Positions 1-8,897 are shown, counted from the first letter of the stretch. The stretch is 64,000 bases of DNA from Planktothrix paucivesiculata PCC 9631 (GCF_900009265.2 NZ_LR735020.1:47236-111235); one strand, 5' to 3'. Numbers and translations: made by a program. The notes: generated from the sequence alone by a model not told the origin.

Positions 1-87
1 TAGTTCTATCAACTGTTCATATTCCATCCCTAATAGCCTTTTTGTTTGCTGGGGATTCTTGTCCAGATAGCCTCTTAATTTAGTCAT
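1..87 (-). CDS. IS5-type transposase, N-terminal 29 codons (partial)
   Basis: The ATG at 85-87 on the minus strand is preceded by a strong ribosome site (AAGGAGAG). The 29 visible codons include the stretch GYLDKNPQQTKRLLGMEYEQ and run off the window edge without a stop. This part corresponds to the N-terminal segment that has been lost in the second copy at 43222-44009, so this copy may be the intact one. Function as a DDE transposase is inferred from the second copy, not from these residues. Confidence 0.65.
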   Translation of the reverse strand, partial: MTKLRGYLDKNPQQTKRLLGMEYEQLIEL

Positions 88-154
88 CTCTCCTTGGGGT
101 AAAATCCAATTTTACCATCAAGTATCCCTCCCCATTTTTATTTCGGAGATGTCT
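1..154 (-). mobile_element. IS5-type insertion sequence, one end only (rest lies outside the window)
   Basis: Bases 34-154 match the right end of the element at 43069-44076 almost base for base, ending in the same terminal sequence GGAGATGTCT at 145-154. The base triplet ATT follows at 155-157, which fits the 3-bp ANT target duplication of the ISL2 branch of the IS5 family. The other end is left of the window, so the duplication cannot be confirmed here. The two copies lie in the same orientation about 43 kb apart. Confidence 0.8.
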
Positions 155-155
155 A

Positions 156-560
156 TTGATGGCCCGGGCTTTATACCATCAAGGAGAAATTGCCCCCGCC
201 TTGGCTGTTTATGAACAATTGCGAAAACTTCAGCCAGAAGATCCGGATATCTACGGGCTTTTAGGGGATATCTATGCAGAACAGGAGCAATGGGACGCTG
301 CCATCGAGTATTACCAAACGGCAGTTCAGTTAAACCCGAAATTGACTTCGGTTCAAGAAGCATTGGGGGATATCTGGTCGCGTCAAGGGCAGTGTCAAAA
401 GGCGATCGCTTGTTATCAGCAAGTGCTGGAGAGGTCGCCTGAGTTATGGGAAGTGCATCATAAATTAGGTGATGTCCTCTGGCAACAGGGGGAACTAGAA
501 GCGGCGGTTGGAGCGTATCAACAGGCTGCGGAGTTATTTATCACAAGTGCCTTAATTTAA
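156..560 (+). CDS. TPR protein fragment, 5' end cut by the IS element
   Basis: This 134-residue stretch is made of about three and a half tetratricopeptide repeats, with typical 34-residue spacing and motifs such as YGLLGDIYAEQEQWDAAIEY and VHHKLGDVLWQQGELEAA. The reading frame is open right up to the IS end at 154, and the sequence begins in the middle of a first TPR helix. The real start was therefore probably removed by the insertion; TTG 156 and ATG 159 are only chance starts. TPR arrays bind proteins and have no catalysis of their own. A second TPR gene follows within 30 bases, so the two may once have been co-transcribed. Whether the remnant is still translated is unknown. Confidence 0.7.
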   Translation: MMARALYHQGEIAPALAVYEQLRKLQPEDPDIYGLLGDIYAEQEQWDAAIEYYQTAVQLNPKLTSVQEALGDIWSRQGQCQKAIACYQQVLERSPELWEVHHKLGDVLWQQGELEAAVGAYQQAAELFITSALI

Positions 561-587
561 TCTTTCGTATTGTCTCAAGTAGTAGTT

Positions 588-2891
588 ATGGTTATTCAGC
601 AACAACCCTCAAGTCTTTCTGATCTTCCCCAGGTGTCTTCTATGGTTAAAAGTCGTCGTCGCTCAGTTTCTCCGGCCGAACCTCCTTATCGGTTAGCCCA
701 GGCTTTAGTTGAGCAGGAAAAATGGCAAGAAGCGATCGCAGCCTATCAGCAAGCGTTGATAATAACACCCACTTGGGTTGAGGTGCAACGGGAGTTAGGG
801 GATTTGTTCCTGAAGTTGGAACGCTGGGATGAGGCTGTTGAGGTTTATAAAACAGCGATCGGCTTGCGGTCGGATGGGGCTGAGGTTTATCATAATTTAG
901 GGGATGCCTTACTGAAGTTGCAGCGCTGGGAAGATGCGATCGCAGCCTATCAAAAAGCCATTGAATTGAATCCTGAGTTTTCCTGGTCTTATAATAATTT
1001 AGGGGATGGGTTGCGGGAGTTGAAACGCTGGGATCAGGCGGCGCAAGCCTATCGGAAAGCGATTGAGTTGAAACCAGATTTTGCTTTATCTCATCATAAT
1101 TTAGGGGATGTTTTAGTTAAAAAAGAAGATTGGGAAGGAGCGATCTCGGCTTATCAAAAAGCGATTGAATTGGATCAAAATTTTGCTTGGTCTTATTATA
1201 ACTTAGCGGAAGTATTAGTGAAGTCTGAGCGGTGGGAAGAATCGATTATAGCTTATAAAAAAGCCATTGAATATGGTGATTTTTCTGAAGCTCATAAAAA
1301 ACTGAATAAAATTTCAAATAAAGTCAAGCAAGAAAAAACTGAAATATTAAACCCAAATTCAAAGAGTTCTATTACCTTAATGAAGGCTTTCTTTGATGAA
1401 GAATGGTATTTAGACACTTATCCTGAAGCTAAAAAACTGATTGATGAAAATTCAAAATTTACATCCTTTAGTTATTATATTAATTTTGGCATAAAAAAAA
1501 GACATTCTCCTCATAAAAATTTTGATGAAGAATGGTATATTAATTTTTACCAAGATATTAAGTTAGCCATTGAAAAAGGTTGCATTTTATGTGGCTTTGA
1601 GCATTATTTACTCAGTGGTCGTGTTGAAGGAAGATTACCCAAACCCGATTTACAGTCTACTTCAGAATTAAAATATCCATTGATCACTAAACCTGTCGCT
1701 ATTGAAAATCTATGCTACCTAGAGCAAAAACTTAAAAAACATGATGTTATTGTAGAATCTGAACCTGAATCTAGAGTTAATATATTAGTACCTACTCTAG
1801 ACATGGATATTGTCTATGGAGGCTATATTGCCCTCTTACACTTGATTCATCGGTTAATCGAAGAAAAATTCAAAGTTAGATTAATGATTTGTGACGATGA
1901 GGGATGTAATATAGATTTATTTAGACTGAGCTTATCTCGCAGTAAACCTTACCTATTTTCTACAATAAATCAATGTGAGATCATCAATATTACTTCCAAA
2001 AAAGATAAAGTATTGATTACCACCCGTGATCGATTTATTGCTTATGATGCTTGGACATCAATGATAGCGTCTCATCTTGCCTCTTTTACAAACTTGAAAA
2101 AATACTTTTTTTTAATTCAAGAGTATGAAGCTATTTTTCACCAAAATAATTCATTGAAAGCATTGGTAGATAGTGCCTATCGATTACCTCACATCGCAAT
2201 TTTTAATACTCAAATTTTAGCGAATTTCTTTGAAAATGAAAATTTAGGTATCTTTTCTGGTTTATTAGAAAAAGACTACATCGTTTTTGAACACGCACTA
2301 GGTAAATTGTCTCCGCCTACTTTAGAAACTTTAGAATCCAAGAAAAGAAAATCATTATTATTTTATGCTAGACCAGAAGCTCATGCAGCCCGAAATTTAT
2401 TTGAAATTGGAATTTTAGGGTTAAAAAAGGCAGTTGAAAATGGAGTGATTGACTCGACTTGGAACTTGGATGGCGTTGGAACTTTAGGCAAATCTTATCT
2501 ATTAGAATTAGGGAAGAATCTGACCATTAAAATCTTTAGTAAGATTCCTCAAAACGAATATGAGAAAATTTTACAGACCTATGATGTGGGGCTGAGTCTA
2601 ATGTATGCTCCCCATCCGAGTATACTTCCTTTTGAAATGGTGAAAGCAGGTCTTATTGTTGTTACCAATGTTTATGGAGATCGTAACTTTGATACTTTAC
2701 GTCAAATCTCATCTAATATTGTTCCTTGCTTTGCTGATGTAGAAAGTGTCGCATCTGCTATTGAGCTTGCCGTCAATAAATCTAAAGATTTTAAATTCAG
2801 AATTCAAAACTCCAAGCTCAATTGGAGTTCAAATTGGAATGAAACTTTTGACAAAAAATTCTTTGAATTATTTAAGGGGTTTATATGGTAA
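588..2891 (+). CDS. TPR protein fused to a WsaF-like glycosyltransferase
   Basis: The protein has 767 residues from ATG 588 (TTG 570 would add six). Residues about 30-255 are six TPR units of the AIAAYQKAIELNPEF type. Residues about 265-360 hold two copies of a FDEEWY...HYLLSGRVEGR module often found in polysaccharide proteins. From about 397 the protein resembles a GT-B glycosyltransferase of the WsaF rhamnosyltransferase group: VNILVPTLDMDIVYGGY starts the N-terminal half and a second Rossmann-like half begins near 561. It probably transfers a sugar to a surface glycan, with the TPRs as a docking platform; donor and acceptor cannot be read from the sequence. The TPR part has ordinary base composition and HIP1 sites, whereas from about base 1260 the gene turns strongly AT-rich, as if two parts of different origin were joined. 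It overlaps the next gene by 7 bases. Confidence 0.8.
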   Translation: MVIQQQPSSLSDLPQVSSMVKSRRRSVSPAEPPYRLAQALVEQEKWQEAIAAYQQALIITPTWVEVQRELGDLFLKLERWDEAVEVYKTAIGLRSDGAEVYHNLGDALLKLQRWEDAIAAYQKAIELNPEFSWSYNNLGDGLRELKRWDQAAQAYRKAIELKPDFALSHHNLGDVLVKKEDWEGAISAYQKAIELDQNFAWSYYNLAEVLVKSERWEESIIAYKKAIEYGDFSEAHKKLNKISNKVKQEKTEILNPNSKSSITLMKAFFDEEWYLDTYPEAKKLIDENSKFTSFSYYINFGIKKRHSPHKNFDEEWYINFYQDIKLAIEKGCILCGFEHYLLSGRVEGRLPKPDLQSTSELKYPLITKPVAIENLCYLEQKLKKHDVIVESEPESRVNILVPTLDMDIVYGGYIALLHLIHRLIEEKFKVRLMICDDEGCNIDLFRLSLSRSKPYLFSTINQCEIINITSKKDKVLITTRDRFIAYDAWTSMIASHLASFTNLKKYFFLIQEYEAIFHQNNSLKALVDSAYRLPHIAIFNTQILANFFENENLGIFSGLLEKDYIVFEHALGKLSPPTLETLESKKRKSLLFYARPEAHAARNLFEIGILGLKKAVENGVIDSTWNLDGVGTLGKSYLLELGKNLTIKIFSKIPQNEYEKILQTYDVGLSLMYAPHPSILPFEMVKAGLIVVTNVYGDRNFDTLRQISSNIVPCFADVESVASAIELAVNKSKDFKFRIQNSKLNWSSNWNETFDKKFFELFKGFIW

Positions 2892-3574
2892 GCTACATAT
2901 CGATTCATATTCCTAAAACAGCAGGAACGACTCTGGGTTATCTTTTAGATTATGGTACCTCCCGCCGAATTTTGTGGGATTATTGCCCTGATTATAGTAA
3001 TGCACTCTTAAAACCTCAAGAAAAAGAATATTTACTCAAACACAAGGAATTTATCGAAAAACAGTTTGATGTGATTCATGGTCATTTCTATTATTCTAAA
3101 TACAGTTGGTTATTTCCTAATGCGAAATATATTACCTGTGTTCGTCATCCAGTCACAAGAGTAATTTCACATTTTCAGCATATAATGAACGAAAAAAATG
3201 AACAAGACTATTTATATCAAGCTATTAAAAGTAATCAAATAGATATCATTGATTTTGCTTCTATTTACGATATTGGTAATGCTCATACTGTTCATTTAAG
3301 AGGACAATCGATTCAAGATTATGATTTTATATTTATTAATGAAAGATTTGATGAGTCATTTTATCTATTTCAAAAAAAATTCAACTTTCAACGTCAGGAT
3401 GAATATATGAATAAAAATATAATACCTTTTATTAATAAAAGTGAAAACAGAAATATAAAAAAACTAGAGTTTAGTAACGATATTATCCAAGAAATTTATA
3501 AAAGAACATTTGATGACAATGAAATTTATAAAGAATCCATTTTAATATTTGAAGAAATAATGAAAGATTTCTAG
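2885..3574 (+). CDS. Sulfotransferase family protein
   Basis: This 229-residue protein has the two PAPS-binding signatures of the sulfotransferase superfamily: the 5'-phosphosulfate loop IHIPKTAGTT at residues 7-16, and the 3'-phosphate motif CVRHPVTRVISHF at about 85-97. It probably moves a sulfate group from PAPS to a glycan made by the neighbouring enzymes. The ATG lies inside the end of the glycosyltransferase gene (7-base overlap), a sign of translational coupling. The gene is very AT-rich, like the rest of the block up to 5063. The fold assignment is firm; the acceptor is not known. There is no signal peptide, so it should act in the cytoplasm. Confidence 0.8.
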   Translation: MVSYISIHIPKTAGTTLGYLLDYGTSRRILWDYCPDYSNALLKPQEKEYLLKHKEFIEKQFDVIHGHFYYSKYSWLFPNAKYITCVRHPVTRVISHFQHIMNEKNEQDYLYQAIKSNQIDIIDFASIYDIGNAHTVHLRGQSIQDYDFIFINERFDESFYLFQKKFNFQRQDEYMNKNIIPFINKSENRNIKKLEFSNDIIQEIYKRTFDDNEIYKESILIFEEIMKDF

Positions 3575-3617
3575 TTTTTTATAATTTGAACTTACAAAAC
3601 ATAAATATAAATTACCT

Positions 3618-5063
3618 ATGAATATGAAAAAAAAGTGCTTTTTTTACGCTAACTGTCAACAGGGGATTTTGATAAAATATTTACAAGAATCTCAAGAGTT
3701 TATTAATAAATATGAGATTAAAATGATTGGTGGGTTAGTTCATGAATTTTTACAAGGAGAGAAAAAACTTGATGATAACTCTTTGAAAGAGGCAGATCTC
3801 TTTATTTATCAGCCTGTCCGAGAAGAACATGGTTTTTTGAGTTCTGAATCTGTAAAAAATAGGCTAAAGCCTGATTGCTTTTGTATTTCGTTTCCATCAC
3901 TTTACTTTACAGGTTATCACCCTCAATACTATCCTAACCCTAAAATAAAAACCAATCATGTTTATCCTTTTGGAATGATATATCATGGAGATCGTAATAT
4001 TGATAAATTTCTAGAACAAGGTTATAGCCAAGAAGAGTTAATAAAGCGTATTTGTGATGAAAATTTTTATCAAGAAGCAGAATTAATTGATCATGTTCAT
4101 AGTACCTTAGAAGAACTTAGAAATCGAGAAAATGGCTTAACTATTAAAGTTGCCGATTTTATAGAATCAAAGTATCAATATGATTATCTATTTTATACTC
4201 ACAATCATCCCTCTGACATTTTAGGGATTTATGTTGTCAATCAAATATTATCTGTTCTAAATATGCCTTCCATCAAGACAGAAATTATCAATGCCAAAAA
4301 TGGTGTCCTAGATGAACAACAACTTCCCATTTATCCAAGCGTTATTAAACATTTAAAACTCAAATTTATTTCACCTAAAGATACTTACAAAAATAGTGTT
4401 TTTTGTACTAATACGATGACTTTCCAAGAATATGTAGAAGAATATATAAATTTTTATCAAAATATTGATAATCCTAGCAGTGCAATATATCAACATCATC
4501 TTTCAATAGCACTAGAAAATCAAAATGATTGGGAAGCTGCTCTTATTGCTCAATGTAGTGCAATTATTATTGATAATAATCGAGCTTATCTATTTGATAG
4601 ATTGGCTAAAATATTCCTTAAAAAGCAACGATTAGAAAATGCTATTTTTGCTTATGAAAAAGCTATAAATATCAACAAAGAATGGACAAAATTTTATGAG
4701 ATATTGGCTTACATTTATATCAACAAAGGAGATCAAGAAAAGCAAAACGAAAATTTGGATAAAGCAATAATTTTTTATAAAAAAGGCATTCAATATTATC
4801 AAAGTTGCCTAGATTATAAAAATAAAATTTTTGGAGCTTTAAAAATCGATAATATTATGGTTGATATTCATGTCAAAATAGCAGATTCTTTATTGATTAA
4901 ACAGCAAATTGATGAAGCCAAAAGTTATTATCAAAAAGCAATAGATCTTAATCCTAATTGTGATAGAGCTTACATAGGGCTAGGTCATTTACTGGAAAAT
5001 CAAGAATTATATAAAGATGCAGCACAGTGCTATCGACAAGCAATTAAAATTTCCTCGCTTTGA
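3618..5063 (+). CDS. WcbI-like polysaccharide biosynthesis protein with TPR tail
   Basis: The first ~230 of 481 residues resemble the WcbI family of capsule proteins, thought to be acetyl- or acyl-transfer enzymes: the N-terminal FYANCQQGILIKYL motif (nucleophile region around Cys13) and a distal HNHPSDILGIYVVNQIL motif with the conserved histidines. Residues ~285-480 form TPR units, some degenerate, ending in a clear pair (ANSYYQKAIDLNPN-like). ATG 3618 is used; ATG 3624 is also possible. The gene follows the sulfotransferase by 43 bases and shares its AT-rich composition. Together the three genes look like a small surface-glycan modification operon. WcbI biochemistry is poorly known, so the reaction is an inference. 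Confidence 0.72.
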   Translation: MNMKKKCFFYANCQQGILIKYLQESQEFINKYEIKMIGGLVHEFLQGEKKLDDNSLKEADLFIYQPVREEHGFLSSESVKNRLKPDCFCISFPSLYFTGYHPQYYPNPKIKTNHVYPFGMIYHGDRNIDKFLEQGYSQEELIKRICDENFYQEAELIDHVHSTLEELRNRENGLTIKVADFIESKYQYDYLFYTHNHPSDILGIYVVNQILSVLNMPSIKTEIINAKNGVLDEQQLPIYPSVIKHLKLKFISPKDTYKNSVFCTNTMTFQEYVEEYINFYQNIDNPSSAIYQHHLSIALENQNDWEAALIAQCSAIIIDNNRAYLFDRLAKIFLKKQRLENAIFAYEKAININKEWTKFYEILAYIYINKGDQEKQNENLDKAIIFYKKGIQYYQSCLDYKNKIFGALKIDNIMVDIHVKIADSLLIKQQIDEAKSYYQKAIDLNPNCDRAYIGLGHLLENQELYKDAAQCYRQAIKISSL

Positions 5064-5305
5064 TACAATTCCTGAAATTTGTTTTTAGTTGAACTTGTCA
5101 TATTTTTTAATCTTCTTATAAATTGTCACCAATTATTTGCGATCGCACCCCTTGATTCCTTTATATTAACGTGAGTTCGATGGAGTTTGATCGCCACACC
5201 CTTCGGCTGACGCTCACGGCGAAGCCACAAGCTGTAAGTTATCAGGCGGGAAGTGAAATTAGCTTGTCAGTTTTAATGTTTATTTAATGCGCGGGAAATT
5301 TGAGT

Positions 5306-5835
5306 TTATTCAAAATGATAAACTGGTTGTTTAATGTCATACAATGATGGTTTTTCTGGTTGATAAGTATAAGCAATCATTCCGGCTACCAAATTCACCA
5401 TAAAATTAGCTACACTTCGATGTCTTGTATGTTCAATTTGGCATAAGTTTTTCAGCTGATCGTTCACTGATTCTATTATACCTCTTTTTCTTAATTTCAT
5501 TTTATCTGACCACAACATTAGTTTATTTTTCATGTTTTTCTTCAGCCTAGTTATCAGTTGCAAACCTTTTTCATGTAATTGCCTAAATAATTTTTCGGAA
5601 ATATATCCCTTGTCTCCAAAAATTTTCCCCACAATTCCCTCTGTTAATTCTGGGACTACTTTTCGGTCATCAATATTGTCATTATTTCACTTAAAGTCAA
5701 GCGGGTTTTGGGTCGGCTTTGACCCACCACTTCTGGTAACAACATTTGTGCCAATAAGGGTTCAAATACTTGACAAAAGTCATCCAGGTCACAAAAAACT
5801 TTTGTTATGTCTAAGTGTGATGCTCTGTGATCCAT
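5306..5835 (-). pseudogene. IS982-family transposase, middle deleted and frame broken
   Basis: Reading leftward from ATG 5833-5835, the first ~55 codons match the N-terminus of IS982 transposases (…FCQVFEPLLAQMLLPEVVG…, LTLSEIMTI). The frame then hits a stop. The C-terminal part continues in another frame as DDRKVVPELTEGIVGKIFGD and onward through RKRGIIESVNDQLKNLCQIE to the stop at 5306. Normal members are near 290-300 residues; here most of the centre, including the first catalytic residues, is missing. The junction lies near 5685. The protein cannot be an active transposase. Confidence 0.82.
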
Positions 5836-5907
5836 AAAAGCCTCCTTAATTGTCTAATATTTGCTGGTTACATCTCTATTTTCTCACGCTTACTGATTAG
5901 ATCATAT

Positions 5908-6039
5908 GCCCAATAGTCATCTGTTTTGTCGCGATCGCCTGCCCAATAGTCATCTGTTTTGTCGCGATCGCCTGCTCAATAGTCGTCTGTTTTATCGCGA
6001 TCGCTTGCCCAGTAGTCGTCTGTTTTATCGCGATCGCAC
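5908..6039. repeat. Four tandem 33-bp repeats, each with a HIP1 site
   Basis: Units start at 5908, 5941, 5974 and 6007. The first two are identical, the others differ at a few positions. Each ends in TCGCGATCGC. They lie inside the IS982-type element upstream of its broken transposase, next to the right inverted repeat. There are no spacers between units, so this is a plain tandem repeat and not a CRISPR. Confidence 0.9.
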
Positions 6040-6095
6040 TCCATCGAACTCACGTTATATTAATCTATAATAGAGAGAACATTCATCTATTTGAC

Positions 6096-6114
6096 TAGAT
6101 ACAATCAGTATCTA
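6096..6114 (+). promoter_or_regulatory. Inverted repeat upstream of hicB, possible operator
   Basis: A perfect 7-bp inverted repeat, TAGATAC-aatca-GTATCTA, ends one base before the AAGGAG ribosome site of the HicB-like gene. HicB proteins commonly bind their own promoter region, so this is a reasonable autoregulation site. The role is inferred from position and symmetry only. Confidence 0.45.
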
Positions 6115-6125
6115 AGGAGATATTC

Positions 6126-6302
6126 ATGAAAGCAAAGTTAACGGCTATCATTGAAACAGCGAAGGAAGGAGGATACTGGGCTATTTGTCCAGAAATACCT
6201 GGAGCCAATGGTCAGGGGGAAACTATAGAGGAAGCCAAAGAAAGCTTGAAAATGGCTATTCAACTAATTTTTGAAGATCGTTTGGCGAGTGAATACTATT
6301 AA
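6126..6302 (+). CDS. HicB-family antitoxin, apparently without a HicA partner
   Basis: The 58-residue product has the compact HicB partial RNase-H-like fold: a beta strand, then [19 protein letters not shown], then a helix [18 protein letters not shown] good ribosome site (AAGGAGATATTC) precedes the ATG. HicB normally neutralises the RNase HicA encoded next to it. No hicA is seen on either side: upstream is the IS982-type element and downstream the chlD gene converges, with a 4-base tail overlap. It is also shorter than HicB proteins that carry a DNA-binding C-terminus. It may be a solitary HicB-like protein or a remnant after IS insertion. Confidence 0.75.
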   Translation: MKAKLTAIIETAKEGGYWAICPEIPGANGQGETIEEAKESLKMAIQLIFEDRLASEYY

Positions 6303-8272
6303 GAACCGATCGCATCTCTTAAAGCATTTTGGGTCATGGCGGCGATCGCTTGATCCGTAGCTTTAGGAAGGTGATAATATTTCCCCCCAGCCGTTTTTGC
6401 TAACTCCTTAGCAAACCCGGTAGAAATGAATTTACTCTCAGTATCAATCACTAACAATTGCATCTTTAACCCGCGAATTTTTGCAGCAATTTCTAATATT
6501 TCTTTCTTAATATCCGGCTTTTCTCCTTCAATTTGGGGTTCTCCCAAAGACCGAGATAAAGAAATATTTCCCCGTCCGTCGGTAATTGCCACAATCACCA
6601 CCTGACCAATATCCCCCGACTGTTTAGCATTTACCCCGACTCTCACCGCCTGAGTTAACCCATGGGCTAAGGGTGATCCTCCCCCACAGGGTAAGCGTTC
6701 TAGGCGTTTTCGCGCCGCAGCAATCGAACGGGTGGGCGGTAACAACACCTCCGCCTGTTCCCCTCGGAAGGGAATCAACGCCACCTGATCCCGACTTTGG
6801 TAGGCTTCGGTTAATAGTTGTAACACCGCCCCTTTTGCCGACTGCATCCGGTTCAGAGCCATGGAACCCGACGCATCTACTACAAATACCACCAACGCCC
6901 CAGATTTCCGGGCTAACCGTTTCGCCCGAATATCCCCTTGTTCCACAATCACTTTCCGCCCCGGTTCCCGTAGCCGTCGAGCTTGTTGATAGGGTGCAGC
7001 CGCCCGTAACGTAGCATCAACGGCAATTCTCTGGACTTTCCCCCGGGGTAAAACGGGCTTAATGTACCGCCCCCTATCATCGGAAAAAATCACGCTACGG
7101 CTGCCGGATTTCCCTTGACGGTTCGCCATTTGGGTAAAATACAAGACGCTATCATCCAGGATTACGCCTTCTGGGTCGAAAATAAATTCTTCAGGGATGG
7201 TGGCTTCTTCTTCCGGCTGGTCTTCTTCGTCTTCCTCGTCCTCGTCTTCTTCCTGCTCCTGGTCTTCCGGGGACTGATCTTGAGGCGGTGGGGGTGGCGG
7301 GGGTTGTTGGGGCTGATCTTCGGGGGGTGGGACAATTTTAGCCCGGGGAACAATCACTAATTCCACCGCCCGACGTAAATCATCGGCGTTGACGGTGGTA
7401 CGTCCTTCCAAGGCGGCTGAGGCTTTAGCCACTCGCACGGCAAACAATTCCGCCCGATGACCCATGACACCGCCACGCACGGCTTCTTGAACTAAATATA
7501 AAATTTGTTCCGGGGTAATCACCACATCTTTTAACCATTCTCGGGCTAAAATAATTTGGGTTTTTAGATCATCTAATTCTTGGTTATATTGAGTTAAAAA
7601 ATCCTGGGGCGATCGCGCATAATCCATCACTTGATCTACGGCTTGCACCCGTTCATCTAAACTGAGAACACCATCGGCGGATAGGGCGATCGCAATTCTA
7701 TCTAGTAAATGATCTCGTAATGACCCTTCTTCGGGGTTAAAGGTAGCGATAAATAAAGGTCTACAGGGATGTTCAAAACTAATGCCTTCCCGTTCAATTA
7801 AATTCCGGCCTTCTGTCAGAACTGTTAATAATAAATTGGCTATATTATCATCTAATAAATTAATTTCATCCACATATAAAACCCCTCGGTTTGCTGTGGC
7901 TAAAAGTCCTGGTTGAAATACGGTTTGACCCTGTTTAACCGACTGCTCTAAATCCACCGAACCCACTAATCGATCTTCGGTGATCCCTAACGGAATTTGG
8001 ACAAAGGCGGTGGGGACAATTTCCGTCGGTTGCGTCTGATCAACGGGTTCAGCATTGGCGATCGCACCTTTGACCACTTCTATCGGAGGTAACAAAGCGT
8101 GTAATGCCCGCGCCATCACGGATTTAGCCGTTCCCCGTCTTCCGGCGATCACCACACCCCCCAAACCCGGGTCAACCGCCGCCAGTAACAGGGCGAGCTT
8201 AATGGCACCTTGTCCAATGACCGCAGTTAAGGGAAAGGAGGTAATCCTAGGGGCGCTAGTGGGCGCAGACAT
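6299..8272 (-). CDS. chlD: Magnesium chelatase subunit D
   Basis: ChlD works with ChlI and ChlH to insert Mg2+ into protoporphyrin IX, the first committed step of chlorophyll synthesis. The 657 residues show the family plan: an AAA+ module at about 1-290 (Walker A region GRRGTAKS at 44-51; sensor region [20 protein letters not shown]), a proline-rich then very acidic linker at about 311-361, and a C-terminal von Willebrand A domain with the MIDAS motif DASGSM near 466-471. Length is normal for cyanobacterial ChlD. It stands alone, divergent from the pentapeptide gene with about 76 bases between them, and tail-to-tail with hicB. Assignment is secure. Confidence 0.96.
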   Translation of the reverse strand: MSAPTSAPRITSFPLTAVIGQGAIKLALLLAAVDPGLGGVVIAGRRGTAKSVMARALHALLPPIEVVKGAIANAEPVDQTQPTEIVPTAFVQIPLGITEDRLVGSVDLEQSVKQGQTVFQPGLLATANRGVLYVDEINLLDDNIANLLLTVLTEGRNLIEREGISFEHPCRPLFIATFNPEEGSLRDHLLDRIAIALSADGVLSLDERVQAVDQVMDYARSPQDFLTQYNQELDDLKTQIILAREWLKDVVITPEQILYLVQEAVRGGVMGHRAELFAVRVAKASAALEGRTTVNADDLRRAVELVIVPRAKIVPPPEDQPQQPPPPPPPQDQSPEDQEQEEDEDEEDEEDQPEEEATIPEEFIFDPEGVILDDSVLYFTQMANRQGKSGSRSVIFSDDRGRYIKPVLPRGKVQRIAVDATLRAAAPYQQARRLREPGRKVIVEQGDIRAKRLARKSGALVVFVVDASGSMALNRMQSAKGAVLQLLTEAYQSRDQVALIPFRGEQAEVLLPPTRSIAAARKRLERLPCGGGSPLAHGLTQAVRVGVNAKQSGDIGQVVIVAITDGRGNISLSRSLGEPQIEGEKPDIKKEILEIAAKIRGLKMQLLVIDTESKFISTGFAKELAKTAGGKYYHLPKATDQAIAAMTQNALRDAIGS

Positions 8273-8348
8273 AGCTTTAGAAATGACAGAACAATGTCCT
8301 ACAATAGCAAATAATGGTACTTTTGTTAATTGGTTTTCCTAAAAAGTT

Positions 8349-8897
8349 ATGAGAATTATCAATTTCGGATTATTTCAAGGGCTGAAAAACCATACCAATA
8401 CTTCGGAGATAAATATACAATTACGATTAATAATTGTTACGGGTTTAATTAGTTTAGGTCTGGGGTTTCCGGTTTTAGCAGAACGCCAAGGAGATGTGGA
8501 AAGATTAATCAGTACCAATCAATGTCAACAATGTGATTTGAGTCAGGCGAATTTAGCGGAAGCTAAGTTAGAAGGGGCGGATTTATTGGGGGCAAATTTG
8601 CAAAAAGCCAACCTGAGAGGAGCTAATTTAAAAGGGGCGGATTTAAGTTCAGCTAATTTAATTGAAGCAGATTTATCCGGGGCAGATTTACGCGATACAA
8701 AACTCCATAGCACCACGTTAAGAAAAGCGAATTTAAAGGATGCTGATCTGTCTTGGTCTGATCTTTATCAAGCGTTTTTAGAGGAGGCTCAATTTAATAA
8801 TGCTAATTTATTAAATGCTAACCTGAATAATGCTAAATTACAAGGAACTAATTTTTGTGGGGCGACTATGCCCGATGGACAAAAAGGGAAATGTTAA
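8349..8897 (+). CDS. Secreted pentapeptide-repeat protein
   Basis: This 182-residue protein begins with a charged segment and a hydrophobic stretch (IIVTGLISLGLGFPVLA, about residues 31-47) that looks like a signal peptide with cleavage after AxA-like LAE. It then has the cyanobacterial lead-in LISTNQCQQCDLSQANL, followed by about 20 A(D/N)LxX pentapeptides that would fold as a right-handed quadrilateral beta-helix. It ends with FCGATMPDGQKGKC. Such proteins are common in cyanobacteria, often in the periplasm or thylakoid lumen; their function is unknown. The gene ends one base before the convergent gene at 8898. Confidence 0.8.
   Translation: MRIINFGLFQGLKNHTNTSEINIQLRLIIVTGLISLGLGFPVLAERQGDVERLISTNQCQQCDLSQANLAEAKLEGADLLGANLQKANLRGANLKGADLSSANLIEADLSGADLRDTKLHSTTLRKANLKDADLSWSDLYQAFLEEAQFNNANLLNANLNNAKLQGTNFCGATMPDGQKGKC

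Larger units (their letters stand above)
5169..6055 (-). mobile_element. Internally deleted IS982-type element (887 bp) with intact ends
   Basis: The element is bounded by a perfect 18-bp inverted repeat, ACGTGAGTTCGATGGAGT at 5169-5186 and its complement at 6038-6055. A 7-bp direct repeat TATATTA flanks it at 5162-5168 and 6056-6062, as expected of an IS982-family target duplication. Inside are a crippled transposase (5306-5835), a HIP1-containing tandem repeat (5908-6039), and a short hairpin around 5199-5225 (CTTCG ... CGAAG). Intact ends with a dead transposase mean it could be moved only by an enzyme supplied elsewhere. The stretches 5187-5305 and 5836-5907 hold no other gene. Confidence 0.8.

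Noticed and set aside
5908-6039. Possible CRISPR array
   Set aside because: The four 33-bp units are directly joined with no unique spacers and there are no cas genes nearby; it is a tandem repeat.
7115-7360. Plus-strand frame rich in F, L and V opposite chlD
   Set aside because: It is the complement of the acidic/proline linker of ChlD and has no start signal of its own.
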